Translations under genes and position numbers: made by a program
Assembly: GCF_041146795.1 (NCBI RefSeq)
Contig: NC_135176.1
Span: 15,307,286 to 15,371,285 of the forward strand
Source: Maylandia zebra
Taxonomy: Eukaryota > Chordata > Actinopteri > Cichliformes > Cichlidae
Reading direction: 5' to 3'
Length of the DNA: 64,000 nucleotides
The notes under the pieces: model-generated
The model's database searches: none
What the model saw: only the letters and a program-made list of their open reading frames with translations
Told to the model about the DNA's origin: nothing
Shown: one piece after another, positions 31,937 to 42,579 of the stretch
Numbering within the stretch: the stretch's first letter is position 1
How the letters are laid out: each line of letters starts with the position of its first letter

Positions 31937-34015
31937 TTCCATTTTTCTGGAGACTGTGGGTCCAGAGAGGGATACTTGTTCTCGGAGACCTGTATCAGGG
32001 GTAGGGATGGGTATCGAAAACCGGCTCTTGTTGAGAACCGGTTTCCACTGTTTCAATTCCTTGGAATTGTTTGCCATTTTTGCAAACGATTCCCTTATCG
32101 ATTCCAGTCGCCCCGAATGACGTCACCATGTTGCGGAGCTTCATTTACCTGGCAGGAAACACGGCGCCTAAGCGGCTCAAACGCTCAAAAGTTTGTTTAT
32201 ACTTTACGAGAATGGATGACAACAGGGCGACTTGCAATACTTGAAAAGTAGATATTTCATTTAAGGGAGGAAACACTACGAATATGCAAAAGCATTTGCT
32301 CACAAAACACGTGATAACCTTAAATGAATGTCGTGTTTTTAATTCCGCTCCGGACTCGTGAATCTCAACCCAGAAGCAGCGGTAATGTTTGCCCATCCTC
32401 TCCCGTTAATGCGGCAGGTAAATAATCAACTAACAGTGCATATTAGCATATTAGCAGTGACTAAGTTTGTGGTCAAAGGCTTGCACCCATTTGCCACAGC
32501 ATATGGCCCCGATTTTCGGTAAGTGAATGTGATTAATTGTAGGCAGGGACATTACTGGATATTCTTGTGTAATTGCTACAGAATAATTTATGTTACACTT
32601 TATATTTATTATATTATTTTACATTTACAATTTTTTTTCCTGGGGACCCTGTGACCCATTGAAGAGCCGTAGGCTGTGGATCTCTTAAGATCTCACTGTT
32701 GGGTTTGTAAGGCCATGTTACTCCTAAATTTCTATCTTGTTCAAAGAGAAGATATAAAACAAAGTTCTAAGCTAAGCGACCTTAGTGTTCTCTCTTTTTA
32801 AAAAGAATAAAGAATCGAATCGTTAAACAGAATCGAAAATGGAATCGGAATCGTGAAAATCTTATCAATACTCATCTCTAATCAGGGGAGAACTCTCAAG
32901 TCCTTCAACGACCTTAAAGAACAGTTTCAGTTGCCACAGAGTCAGTTTTGGAGGTACCTGCAGCTCCGGCACTTATTGCTGAAAACCTTTGGTTCCTCCT
33001 CCACACCACCTCCAACTATTGAATATCTCAGCTACATCAAAATAAATCTTTGGGGGAGGTCGTGAAGTCTCTAAATATTACTCAGTGCTTGTTAAGGGCA
33101 CGAGTAAAGGGCTACCCACCCTCCGGTTAGCTTGGGAATCTGACCTTGATGTGGTTTTTACAGATCAGGAATGGACTACAATTTTGGAGAATAGTAAAAA
33201 GGTGTCCAGGGAACTTAGAACGAGACTAATCCAATTCATATTACTACACTGAATTTACTGGTCGCCACATAGACTGTATAGGACAAACCTCATGCAGTCC
33301 CCTGAATGCTGGAAATGTTAGACTGGGGTGGGCACATTGACCCATATGATTTGGCCCTTTCCTAAAACCCAAATCTTTTGGACTGAGATACATGACTTTA
33401 TCAAATCAACCATACGATGGGATATTCCTTTTTCACCAAGACTATATTTGTTTTGGGGGACCCATCACTCCTTAAATATGCTCCGCCTAAAGCTGCTGAG
33501 TGGGTACAGACTGCATTGATGCTGGGGCGTAAACTCATTATCTCCCAGTGGAAGGCCCCTTCCACCCCACCTGTCTCTGTATGGCATATTCAACTAGGGA
33601 GACTCGCTGCACTAGAACAACTCTCATACAGGCTTCTGAACACAGTGGAGAGTTTCCATCTGAAGTGGGATCCATATCTGTCCAGAATAAAAGGATCAGA
33701 CTAGAACTTAGAGTGGGACAGACATTGGAATTCTGACAAAGCACTCTCAGGGATGTCAGAGTGTGGCATGCAGTGAGACCCACATAGTCAAAGGCTGGCT
33801 GTTTTTGTTTCTTTTTTGTTGTTGTTTTTGTTGTTGTTTTTTTTGGTTTGTTTGTTGTTGTTTTTTTGTTTCTCTTGCTTTGTTTGTCCCCCCTCATTTT
33901 GGTTTTGTATTCTCTACTGTTCTGCTGCTATGCTGATGTTTTTTTTTATGTGATGTAACCTGTCTCTGCAGTGGACTGTAGTGTTCTAAAAGCACAATAA
34001 AATATTAATCACAAA
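31937..34015 (+). mobile_element. L1-type LINE, 5'-truncated, with target-site duplication
   Basis: The C-terminal end of an L1 ORF2 is readable in pieces: TLKSFNDLKEQFQLPQSQ then FWRYLQLRHLLL, IYWSPHRLYRT, CWKC (zinc-knuckle cysteines) and GTLTHMIW, followed by FWTEIHDFI. Stops and frameshifts (for example directly after CWKC) disable it. It ends with aataaaat and an A-run at 34012-34020. The sequence AAAAATGAACTTGTA occurs at 31922-31936 and 34016-34030, a 15-bp target-site duplication, so truncation and insertion were a single event. A hAT element at 32002-32880 later inserted into it. Confidence 0.85.
32002..32880. mobile_element. hAT-like element with BED finger relic, inserted in the L1
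   Basis: Left end TAGGGATGGGTATCG, right end CAATACTCATCTCTA, flanked by a perfect 8-bp duplication atcagggg at 31994-32001 and 32881-32888. Internally, 32212-32311 on the plus strand encodes a BED-finger remnant: MDDNRATCNT, then a TGA where the second zinc cysteine would be, then KVDISFKGGNTTNMQKHLLT and KH. It is therefore an internally deleted, non-coding hAT copy. Confidence 0.85.
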
Positions 34016-34030
34016 AAAAATGAACTTGTA

Positions 34031-35280
34031 GAAGTCGGAAAAAGATACAAGCTTGAGTGCAGTACTCTGGTAGAACTTCGTAAAGGGGGTATTTAGACCC
34101 AACATCTTGGATGGTATCTACAGAATATATTTTAGTACATCCTTTGGGAACTTGGTTTTGTCTTGGAATAAGTAGTTGATCATAGATATCAATGACATAC
34201 TGTTGTTGCAAAATGAAACACTCTCTGAACCTGCAGTTTGGTTCTTCCAAAAATGTAACAAAATAAAACAAGGACACAACCCCATTTAACAGAGTGACCA
34301 ACACAGCACTTGGTCACACACTGGCTGAGTTGCAGTGTGTGGCCAACCTGGTGACCAGCATGAGGCTGAGATACCAGGCTGTTGTGGCTGCGTATTGTTC
34401 TTCCACATGTTATTGATGCCCCTATTTGTTAAAAGAATAAAATCTTAAATTGTGGATGTGGCTTGTTTTTTCAGAATTCTATAAATGACACCCAACAAGT
34501 GTCAATAGCAAAATAAACTGTTTGTTATTGGCAAATTTTTCATGGCCGCAACCCACATACTCAACTCTGGTGCTCAACTCACATTTTCCTTACAAATTTG
34601 ACACCATTTAAGGGCAAAAGGTGATGCAAGTCTGTGTTACACAGGCTAGGACAGGTACCAGGGAGGTTAGACTAGAGCAGGGGTCTCAAACTCCAGTCCT
34701 CGAGGACCGGTGTCCGGAAACTTTTCCATGTGTCCCTGTTGCAATACGCCTGAATAAAATTAGTAGGTTATTAGCAAGAGTATAGAATTTCACTGCATGC
34801 TGAAGTGGCAACCCCTAACCCTACTCCAGTAAATTTAAGTACATGTAAGAGTTTGGAAAAATTTACTTTTAAAAGTACTTTTATTGCACCATGTTCATTC
34901 ACTCATGAGTTGCTGTAACATGAATAAACAGTACCCTTGCACAATGACCGAAACTAACTGTTCTGGATGTAATGTTTAGAGTTGCCTACCAACGGGTTGA
35001 GGATCAAAGCCAGAAACTTTAAGGTGTTATAGGTGACTGAGTTTTAGGACAATTGGTCCTAAAGGTACACAATATAGACTGTCCCTGGGTATAGCCTGTG
35101 GTATGGACTTCAATCACATCTCGGTTGTTTTTTTTTGTTTGCTTTGTTTTTTAATTATATATCGTGCAGAGAGGGGAAATTTTAAAAGGTCTGTCATTGT
35201 CCAACAACTTGTTGACCTTACTGAAAATCTGCATGTCTGAAACTGCGAGGTGACAAAGCACACCACTTCATCTGTCAGAC
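34031..35280. other. Intergenic, mostly unassigned; one hAT MITE relic
   Basis: A degenerate hAT MITE piece lies near 34680-34790 (tctcaaactccagtcctcga). Nothing else recognised. Confidence 0.35.
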
Positions 35281-35284
35281 ATGG

Positions 35285-35610
35285 TGGAGTCAGTGTTATG
35301 GCATGAGAATATATGGCTGCCAGTGGAACCGGTTCACTAGTGTTTATTAATGATGTGACTGCTGATAGAAGTAGCAGGATGAACTGTGAATTGTACAGCG
35401 CAATACTCTGCGCTCATATTCAGCCAAATGCTGTAAAATTGATCAAATGGTGGCTCACAGTGCAAATGTATAATGACCCAAAGCTTACTGTAAAAGCAAC
35501 CCAAGAGTTTCTTGAGGTAAAGAAATGAGATATTTTTCACTAGCTAAGCCATTCACCTGATCTCAGCCCAACAGAACATGTGTTTACTGAAGTTACTGAG
35601 AAATATGAAG
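35285..35610 (+). mobile_element. Tc1-like transposase relic
   Basis: In-frame ORF 35313-35528 reads GSLVFINDVTADRSSRMNCE, LYSAILCAHIQPNAVKLI, then MYNDPKLTVKATQEFLEVKK; after a frameshift SHSPDLSPTE follows at about 35550. The NDPK...ATQEFL and SPDL-P-E blocks are the second and third catalytic regions of Tc1-type transposases. The N-terminal half is missing. Confidence 0.7.
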
Positions 35611-36484
35611 ACAGAGAGAGACTTCAGTCATTGACTTTTCTTATATTTAATGCTAATTTGTTCAATTACTTCTAAGCCTCTGAAAATTTGTGTCTGTGTA
35701 TAACAATGGCTGAAGCAGTTGTTCTAACTGCTTCAGACAATCTATCACCCTCTTCCTGTTACCACTTCCTGGGCTTGTTTCAGGGGCTCATAAGTATTTC
35801 TGTCACTGAGCAGTGACAGTCATAAATGGTTAATGATCAAGAAACTACCTCACAACCCACTGTTTGCCAGTGGTGCTAGTTTTAGTAATTCTGCAAAGGC
35901 ACGGTTTTTGAGATTGAGGAAACCTGCAGACAGTTGAGACTGAAGAAGTCACTTGGATGAGTTACGAAGTGTTTCTCCCACTCAAAATGTTACATCCAAA
36001 TGAACAGAATCCATTTTTTGGGATTTCATTACCTGGATGACTGAGCATGCATCAAGACAAAAGATCAGCAGTTTAGTAACTTAATCTGTAATCTATAATG
36101 TTGCACTGTGTGTTTATCACTCTCATGACAGAGGTATTTGTAAGAGGTATTGTCTTTTATGTTGAGGCCATGGCATGACTCTGGCATGCTGTTTTTCATG
36201 ATGAGTGACAGTGTATCTGATGTCCTTGTGTTGGTGTTGCATCCGTATAATAATGCTAATCCAGGATCAACATTGGTACTGACCAATCATTTTGTTGTAA
36301 TGTCATAACGTTGCAATGTCCTCAAATATGTGCTTGTTTATATAAAACTCTCTCCTAGAACAAATAGTCAGTATAAGTTTTTTCTTTATTAATTTATAGA
36401 ATATAGTAAATACATTTTTAAGTTAGGTTTGCTATTTAGTTTAGCCAGATTAGTTTACAGTTTACTCACATTGGTTTGCCAGTG
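35611..36484. other. Intergenic; possible PLE fragment at 35930-36020
   Basis: The piece gactgaagaagtcacttgg with gatgagttacgaagtg and tttctcccactcaaaatg belongs to a frequent teleost repeat that I associate with Penelope-like elements. The rest is unassigned. Confidence 0.3.
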
Positions 36485-38035
36485 ATAGTATTTAGTATTT
36501 AGTATTTATTTATTTATTGTCATTGTCAAGAACAATGAAATTGCGTTTGGGGCTTCCATACAACCCCCAAAAAAGAAGAAAATAATAAATACCCCTTAAA
36601 ACCCAAGTGTACATATTTAACCCAGTGTGACTCCAATGCAATAAGACAATCCTTAGCAATAATGTTCGTAGAAATTCAGACAAAGACCTGAGAAACATGA
36701 CAAAATACAACAATGCAACCCATTCAATATTATTGTACTGTGAGATATGATATCAGATATGATAGTTATCTATTTAAGAAAGAGGGGGGGGGGGGGGGGG
36801 GGCAGGAGGGGGAAGAGAATAAAGATATGATGCACCAATGCAGACCAGTTCATTGCTATTAAGAAGTTGGATATGGTTATTGTCCGTGAGAGGGGGGCAG
36901 AGAGTTCAGGAGCCTCACAGCCTGTGGATACAGGCTGTTGGCCAGTCTGGATGTTCTGGCCTGTATAGACCTGTACCTTCTCCCTGAGGGCAGCAGATGG
37001 AAAAGGTGGCGCGCAGGGTGATGTTGGTCCCGCAGGATACTGTGCACCCTCCTCAGACAGCGAGTGGGGAAGATATTACTGATCTCTGGCAGACTTGTTC
37101 CAATAATTCTGCCAGCTTCTTTCACCACCCGCTGGAGTGCTTGCTGATCGGCCTTGGTGCAGCTGGGGAACCACACTAGAAATCCATACGTCAGAACGCT
37201 GCTGATGGCACAGTTGTAGAAGTTCAACATCAGAGATCTGGGAATGTGTGCGCTCCGCAGTCTCCTCAGGTAGTAGAGGCGCTGTTGGGCCTTCCGTACA
37301 ACTGAGGTGATATGGTTGCCCCAGGACAGGTCCTCGGTCACAGTTACCCCCAAGAATTTAAAACTGCTCACCCTCTCCACCGCCTCACTGCCAATGAAGA
37401 GAGGCAGATGGTTGTTATGACCCCTCTTCCGGAAATCTACAATGATCTCCTTGGTCTTTTTGGTGTTTAAGACCAAGTTATTGTCGTGGCACCATGACTC
37501 TAGTTGTTGCACCTCTGTCCTATAGTTTGTCTCATCATTGTTGGATATAAGTCCGAGCACTGTAGTGTCATCTGCAAACTTAACAATGAGATTGGACGCG
37601 CAGGAGGAAATACAGTCATGGGTGAAGAGAGTGTATAGCAGAGGGCTCAGAACACACCCCTGAGGGGCACCGGTGTTGACCACAAGGGTGGAAGAGGTGT
37701 TCTTACCCACTCTGACACTCTGTCTACGGTTAGTGAGGAAGTCCACAATCCAGTTGCACAGAGAAGAGTTAAGTCCCAGTTGGTGGAGTTTGGGACGGAG
37801 TTTGTATGGCTGGATGGTATTAAAAGCCGAGCTGTAGTCTACAAAGAGGAGCCGTGCATAGGTGTTCCTGTGTTCCAAGTGCTTCAGTAATGTGTGCAGC
37901 ACTGTGGCGATCGCATCCTCGGTTGACCGGTTCTCCCTGTATGCAAACTGGTGCGAGTCCAGGGATGGTGGAAAAGCAGCTCTGATGTGTTTAATGAATT
38001 AGCCAACTTCTTGGATGCTCAGACATTATCACAGG
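36485..38035 (-). mobile_element. L2/Rex1-like LINE (family B), minus-strand copy
   Basis: The ORF at 36877-37902 (the frame extends to about 37985) encodes [18 protein letters not shown], then [15 protein letters not shown] (RT motif A), [19 protein letters not shown] (motif B), [10 protein letters not shown] (catalytic DD) and the tail [20 protein letters not shown]...LNSLPPSH. The 5' part, including any endonuclease, is absent. The 3'UTR has a run of about 19 G/C and ends in tandem aaatact repeats. Positions 36485-37560 are repeated in inverse orientation at 40987-42070. Confidence 0.8.
36784..36802. repeat. Poly-G run
   Basis: About 19 G, in the 3'UTR of the minus-strand family B LINE; mirrored as poly-C at 41749-41766 in the inverse copy. 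Confidence 0.9.
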
Positions 38036-38059
38036 TCAGTCGCAATGCTGATTCAAGGA

Positions 38060-38258
38060 TCCAAGGAAGCTTTATTGTCATTTGCATCACAAGTTTACAT
38101 GAGGTGGAATGAAAATTACGTACAGAGAGCGAAAAGCGAAAAGAAACAGAATAATGAAGAAACAGAATTAAAAAAAAAAAAAACAGATTTAAAAAACAGA
38201 ATAACAAGTAATAAAGTAATACAAATAAATACAGTGCAACAACCTGGGTACCAGTATG
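38060..38258 (-). mobile_element. LINE 3'-tail fragment
   Basis: aaggaagctttattgtcatt followed by caaatacagtgcaacaacc-type sequence is the usual 3' tail of an L2/Rex1-like LINE in minus orientation. It continues for 14 bp beyond the hAT insertion (40973-40986). Confidence 0.45.
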
Positions 38259-38479
38259 GAGTATAGTAGGGGTGCAACGATACACAAAATTCACGGTTCG
38301 GTTTGATACTTTGGTGTCACGGTTCGATATTTTTTCGATACAAAAAAAAATGTTCATGCCTTTTTAATTTGTCATTTATTAAAATTATATATATATATAT
38401 TTTAACTCAAAAGAACAGTTTCTTCTCCTCTGCTGTTGAACACATGAACAATAACCGTATGACTGTTCCCACCACTAAT

Positions 38480-38737
38480 ACATGACCCTACGCTGTGTTC
38501 ACTGCATCATTCCATGTTTGGCACTGATCACCACCTGCACTCATGTATATATCATGTATATATCTATCTATCTACTTAGCACTTTTAATTCTTATTCCCA
38601 TTTTTATTTTCATGTCTATTTAAGCTTAATTTATAACAATATGTCTGCACTGAAGCACCGCAGCAATTTCCTAATGTTGTAAACCCGCTCAACATTTGGC
38701 AATAAAACCCTTTCTGATTCTGATTCTGATTCTGAAT
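38480..38737 (+). mobile_element. LINE 3'-end fragment with TTCTGA repeats
   Basis: Ends ggcaataaaaccctttctga followed by repeats of ttctga, the 3' tail of a plus-strand LINE nested in the hAT element. The left boundary is uncertain. Confidence 0.45.
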
Positions 38738-38937
38738 GAGGGTGGGGAAGGTTCAATTTGCCATGTTGCAAGGAGAGTTTAACTTCTGTCTCGCTAGCTT
38801 GCCCTGCGCTCAGTGAATCTGCGTTCGACTACTCCGCCTAGGCTGCACTGTCGAGCGCAGATCCCCTGAGCGCTCAACACAGACAGCATCGTCAGAAGGA
38901 AAGTTGATAAAATAAATTAAAAATTGTGTATTGTTCG

Positions 38938-40905
38938 ATACTGCCTGGGAGGGATGTGAGGTGGGCAAATGAACTGAATCATTTCTTCAACAGATTTGAT
39001 TCAGCCATGAGGCAGTCTGCAACATCGGCTGCAGACTCACCCACCCCCACTGCTGCTGTTCCACCTCAGACACTTCACACCTCCTCTATTCACCCTGCTC
39101 ACTCCCCCCCACCCCCAACTGCAGCATCCAATACACACTCAACACAAGGCTCCAGCCTGTCTCTCTCAACCACCCAGGTTAGGAGGGAACTGAGGAGGAT
39201 TAATGGCAAGAAGGCAGCGGGTCCAGATGGCATCAGCTCGAGGGTCGTCAGGTCCTGCGCGGACCAACTGTGTGGGGTGATGGAGCACCTCTTCAACCTG
39301 AGCCTGAGGTTGGGAAGAGTCCCACAGCTCTGGAAAACCTCCTGTGTTGTACCAGTGCCAAAGACTTCACACCCCAAGGACCTCAACAGCTACAGGCCGG
39401 TGGCTCTGACATCCCACCTGATGAAGACCCTGGAGCGGTTGGTCCTGGCTCAGCTTCGGCGCCTAATAAGCTCATCACTGGACCCACTTCAGTTTGCCTA
39501 CCAGCCTGGCATTGGAGCGGATGATGCCGTCATTCACCTCCTACATCGTTCCCTCGCTCACCTGGAGACCGCTGGAAGCACTGTGAGAATCATGTTCTTT
39601 GATTTCTCCAGTGCCTTCAACACCATTCTTCCCTCGGTTCTAAAGGACAAGCTGGAGAACTCTGGAGTGGACCATCACCTCACTACCTGGATCCTGGACT
39701 ACCTCACCGACCGACCACAGTATGTGAGGACTCAGGGCTGTGTGTCGGACAGGGTCGTCTGCAGTACGGGGGCCCCACAGGGAACGGTTCTGGCTCCGTT
39801 CCTCTTCACCATCTACACTGCAGACTTCTCCCACAATTCCACCCAGTGCTTCCTGCAGAAGTTCTCTGATGACTCTGCAATAGTCGGCCTCATCACTGAT
39901 GGGGACGACAAGGAGTACAGAGGTCTGACCCAAGACTTTGTGGACTGGTGCCAGCTGAACTACCTCCAGATCAACGCCAGTAAAACCAAGGAACTGGTGG
40001 TAGACTTCCGCAGGCACAAGCATTCTCCACTGCAACCACTGAACATCCAAGGTATGGACATTGAGGCTGTGGACAGCTACAGGTACCTTGGTGTTCATCT
40101 GAACAATAGACTGGACTGGACTCATAACTCAGTCTCATACAGGAAATCATATCTGATATCATATCTCACAGTACATACTCATACAGGAAAGGGCAGAGCA
40201 GGCTGTACCTGCTGCGGAGACTCAGGTCGTTTGGAGTGGAGGGCCCACTCCTGAAGACCTTCTATGACTCTGTTGTGGCTTCTGCTATCTTTTATGGTGT
40301 GGTCTGCTGGGGCGGCAGCATCTCTGCTGGGGACAGGAAGAGACTGAACAGGGTGATCCGAAGGGCCAGCTCTGTTCTAGGATGCCCTCTGAACCCAGTG
40401 GAGGTGGTGAGTGACAGGAGAACGGCGGCTAAGCTGTCATCCCTGTTGGACAACATCTCCCACCCCATGCAGCAGACTGTGACAGCACTGAGCAGCTCCT
40501 TCAGTGGGAGACTGCGGCACCCACGGTGTGGGACGGAGAGATTTCGCAGGTCTTTCCTCCCCACTGCTGTCAGACTCCATAATAAAGACTTTAACTGATT
40601 AAGCACACACATCCATACATATGCAATAATACTAAGTGCAATAATCCTTTCTGTCATCGTTGTATTTTTACTCAGTTGTATATAGTATTTGTATTTGTAT
40701 TCTATTTTTATCTTATTGTATATTTATTTTATTTTATTCTACTGTATATAGTATTTTATTCTATTCTGTACAGTTGTGTACTGTATTTATTCTTATTGTA
40801 TTCTAATTTTTGCCTCACAACTTTTGCACTGTCCACTTCCTGCTGTGACAAAACAAATTTCCCACGTGTGGGACTAATAAAAGTTATCTTATCTTATATG
40901 CGTAC
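38938..40905 (+). mobile_element. L2-like LINE (family A), plus-strand copy nested in hAT
   Basis: ORF 38926-40254 and then 40236-40598 encode RT from the finger region: LRRINGKKAAGPDGISSRVV, PVPKTSHPKDLNSYRPVALT, IMFFDFSSAFNTILP (motif A), STGAPQGTVLAPF (motif B), FSDDSAIVG (catalytic DD), YRYLGVHLNNRLDWTHNS. An insertion of about 50 bp at 40136-40188 shifts the frame before the C-terminal tail (VVCWGGSIS...NISHPM). It ends with ctaataaaag and ttatcttatctta repeats. It keeps motif A that the copy at 10803-12088 lacks, and it lacks the upstream endonuclease, so it is 5'-truncated. Confidence 0.85.
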
Positions 40906-40986
40906 CGAACCAAAAGCACTGTATCGAACGGTTCAATATCGATACGAGTATCGTTGCACCCCTAGAGTATAGGTATAGAAAAGTAG

Positions 40987-42070
40987 GTGCTCGGACTTAT
41001 ATCCAACAATGATGAGACAAACTATAGGACAGAGGTGCAACAACTAGAGTCATGGTGCCACGACAATAACTTGGTCTTAAACACCAAAAAGACCAAGGAG
41101 ATCATTGTAGATTTCCGGAAGAGGGGTCATAACAACCATCTGCCTCTCTTCATTGGCAGTGAGGCGGTGGAGAGGGTGAGCAGTTTTAAATTCTTGGGGG
41201 TAACTGTGACCGAGGACCTGTCCTGGGGCAACCATATCACCTCAGTTGTACGGAAGGCCCAACAGCGCCTCTACTACCTGAGGAGACTGCGGAGCGCACA
41301 CATTCCCAGATCTCTGATGTTGAACTTCTACAACTGTGCCATCAGCAGCGTTCTGACGTATGGATTTCTAGTGTGGTTCCCCAGCTGCACCAAGGCCGAT
41401 CAGCAAGCACTCCAGCGGGTGGTGAAAGAAGCTGGCAGAATTATTGGAACAAGTCTGCCAGAGATCAGTAATATCTTCCCCACTCGCTGTCTGAGGAGGG
41501 TGCACAGTATCCTGCGGGACCAACATCACCCTGCGCGCCACCTTTTCCATCTGCTGCCCTCAGGGAGAAGGTACAGGTCTATACAGGCCAGAACATCCAG
41601 ACTGGCCAACAGCCTGTATCCACAGGCTGTGAGACTCCTGAACTCTCTGCCCCCCTCTCACGGACAATAACCATATCCAACTTCTTAATAGCAATGAACT
41701 GGTCTGCATTGGTGCATCATATCTTTATTCTCTTCCCCCTCCTGCCCACCCCCCCCCCCCCCCCCCTCTTTCTTAAATAGATAACTATCATATCTGATAT
41801 CATATCTCACAGTACAATAATATTGAATGGGTTGCATTGTTGTATTTTGTCATGTTTCTCAGGTCTTTGTCTGAATTTCTACGAACATTATTGCTAAGGA
41901 TTGTCTTATTGCATTGGAGTCACACTGGGTTAAATATGTACACTTGGGTTTTAAGGGGTATTTATTATTTTCTTCTTTTTTGGGGGGTTGTATGGAAGCC
42001 CCAAACGCAATTTCATTGTTCTTGACAATGACAATAAATAAATAAATACTAAATACTAAATACTAAATAC
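40987..42070 (+). mobile_element. L2/Rex1-like LINE (family B), plus-strand copy
   Basis: ORF 40987-41670 gives the same protein as the minus-strand copy from [13 protein letters not shown] to [10 protein letters not shown], with the same 3'UTR including the poly-C run at 41749-41766 and aaatact tail. It starts abruptly inside the RT domain just after the catalytic FADD region, so it is more strongly truncated. Confidence 0.85.
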
Positions 42071-42579
42071 TTTAGCAGCAAAAGGGCATGATGACCAGCA
42101 TTGATAAAGTGATGGTGTCAGTAAGTGTCAGTAATCCTGGACCAACATTGTTTTGATGACATAGAAACAATACCAACACATGACTGACAATTTTTTGGTG
42201 ATAGTTTAACTTCCTCTTACTGATATCAATTAAAACTATATAACTACACAGTTGGTGTTCACTTATTTCACTCTCGCTTTTGCACCTCAGCAAAAAATGT
42301 GGTTTATCACACAAATACTTTCACAGCACTGCACCTGGAGTGAAATTGGATTTAACAATGGTAAATTCCTCAAAACCCTTTCATGATTTATTTGTATTAA
42401 TTTATTTGTATTATTATATTTGCTAACTATACTGCCCTTATTTCGAATTTATTAATAATATTATTGTTTACAATTTAGGCATGCTTGCTTGGCTGCCTCA
42501 ATCTCAGTCTATCCTTTGCATCCTCTATCCGAACTGGCATTCTTGAACCTCAGCGCCACCCGTAGTTTCTAACAACACA
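42071..42579. promoter_or_regulatory. Upstream region of BUD13
   Basis: Unassigned AT-rich sequence becoming GC-richer near 42500-42579, just before the BUD13 start. The promoter and short 5'UTR are expected here by position; no TATA box is evident. Confidence 0.3.

Larger units (their letters stand above)
38267..40964. mobile_element. hAT-like element carrying LINE insertions
   Basis: Ends are TAGGGGTGCAACGATAC (38267) and GTATCGTTGCACCCCTA (to 40964), with a perfect 8-bp target-site duplication gagtatag at 38259-38266 and 40965-40972. Its own sequence is seen at 38267-38460, about 38740-38937 and 40905-40964 (cgtaccgaaccaaaagcac...). The rest is LINE DNA inserted later. No transposase remnant of its own is recognisable. 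Confidence 0.85.
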
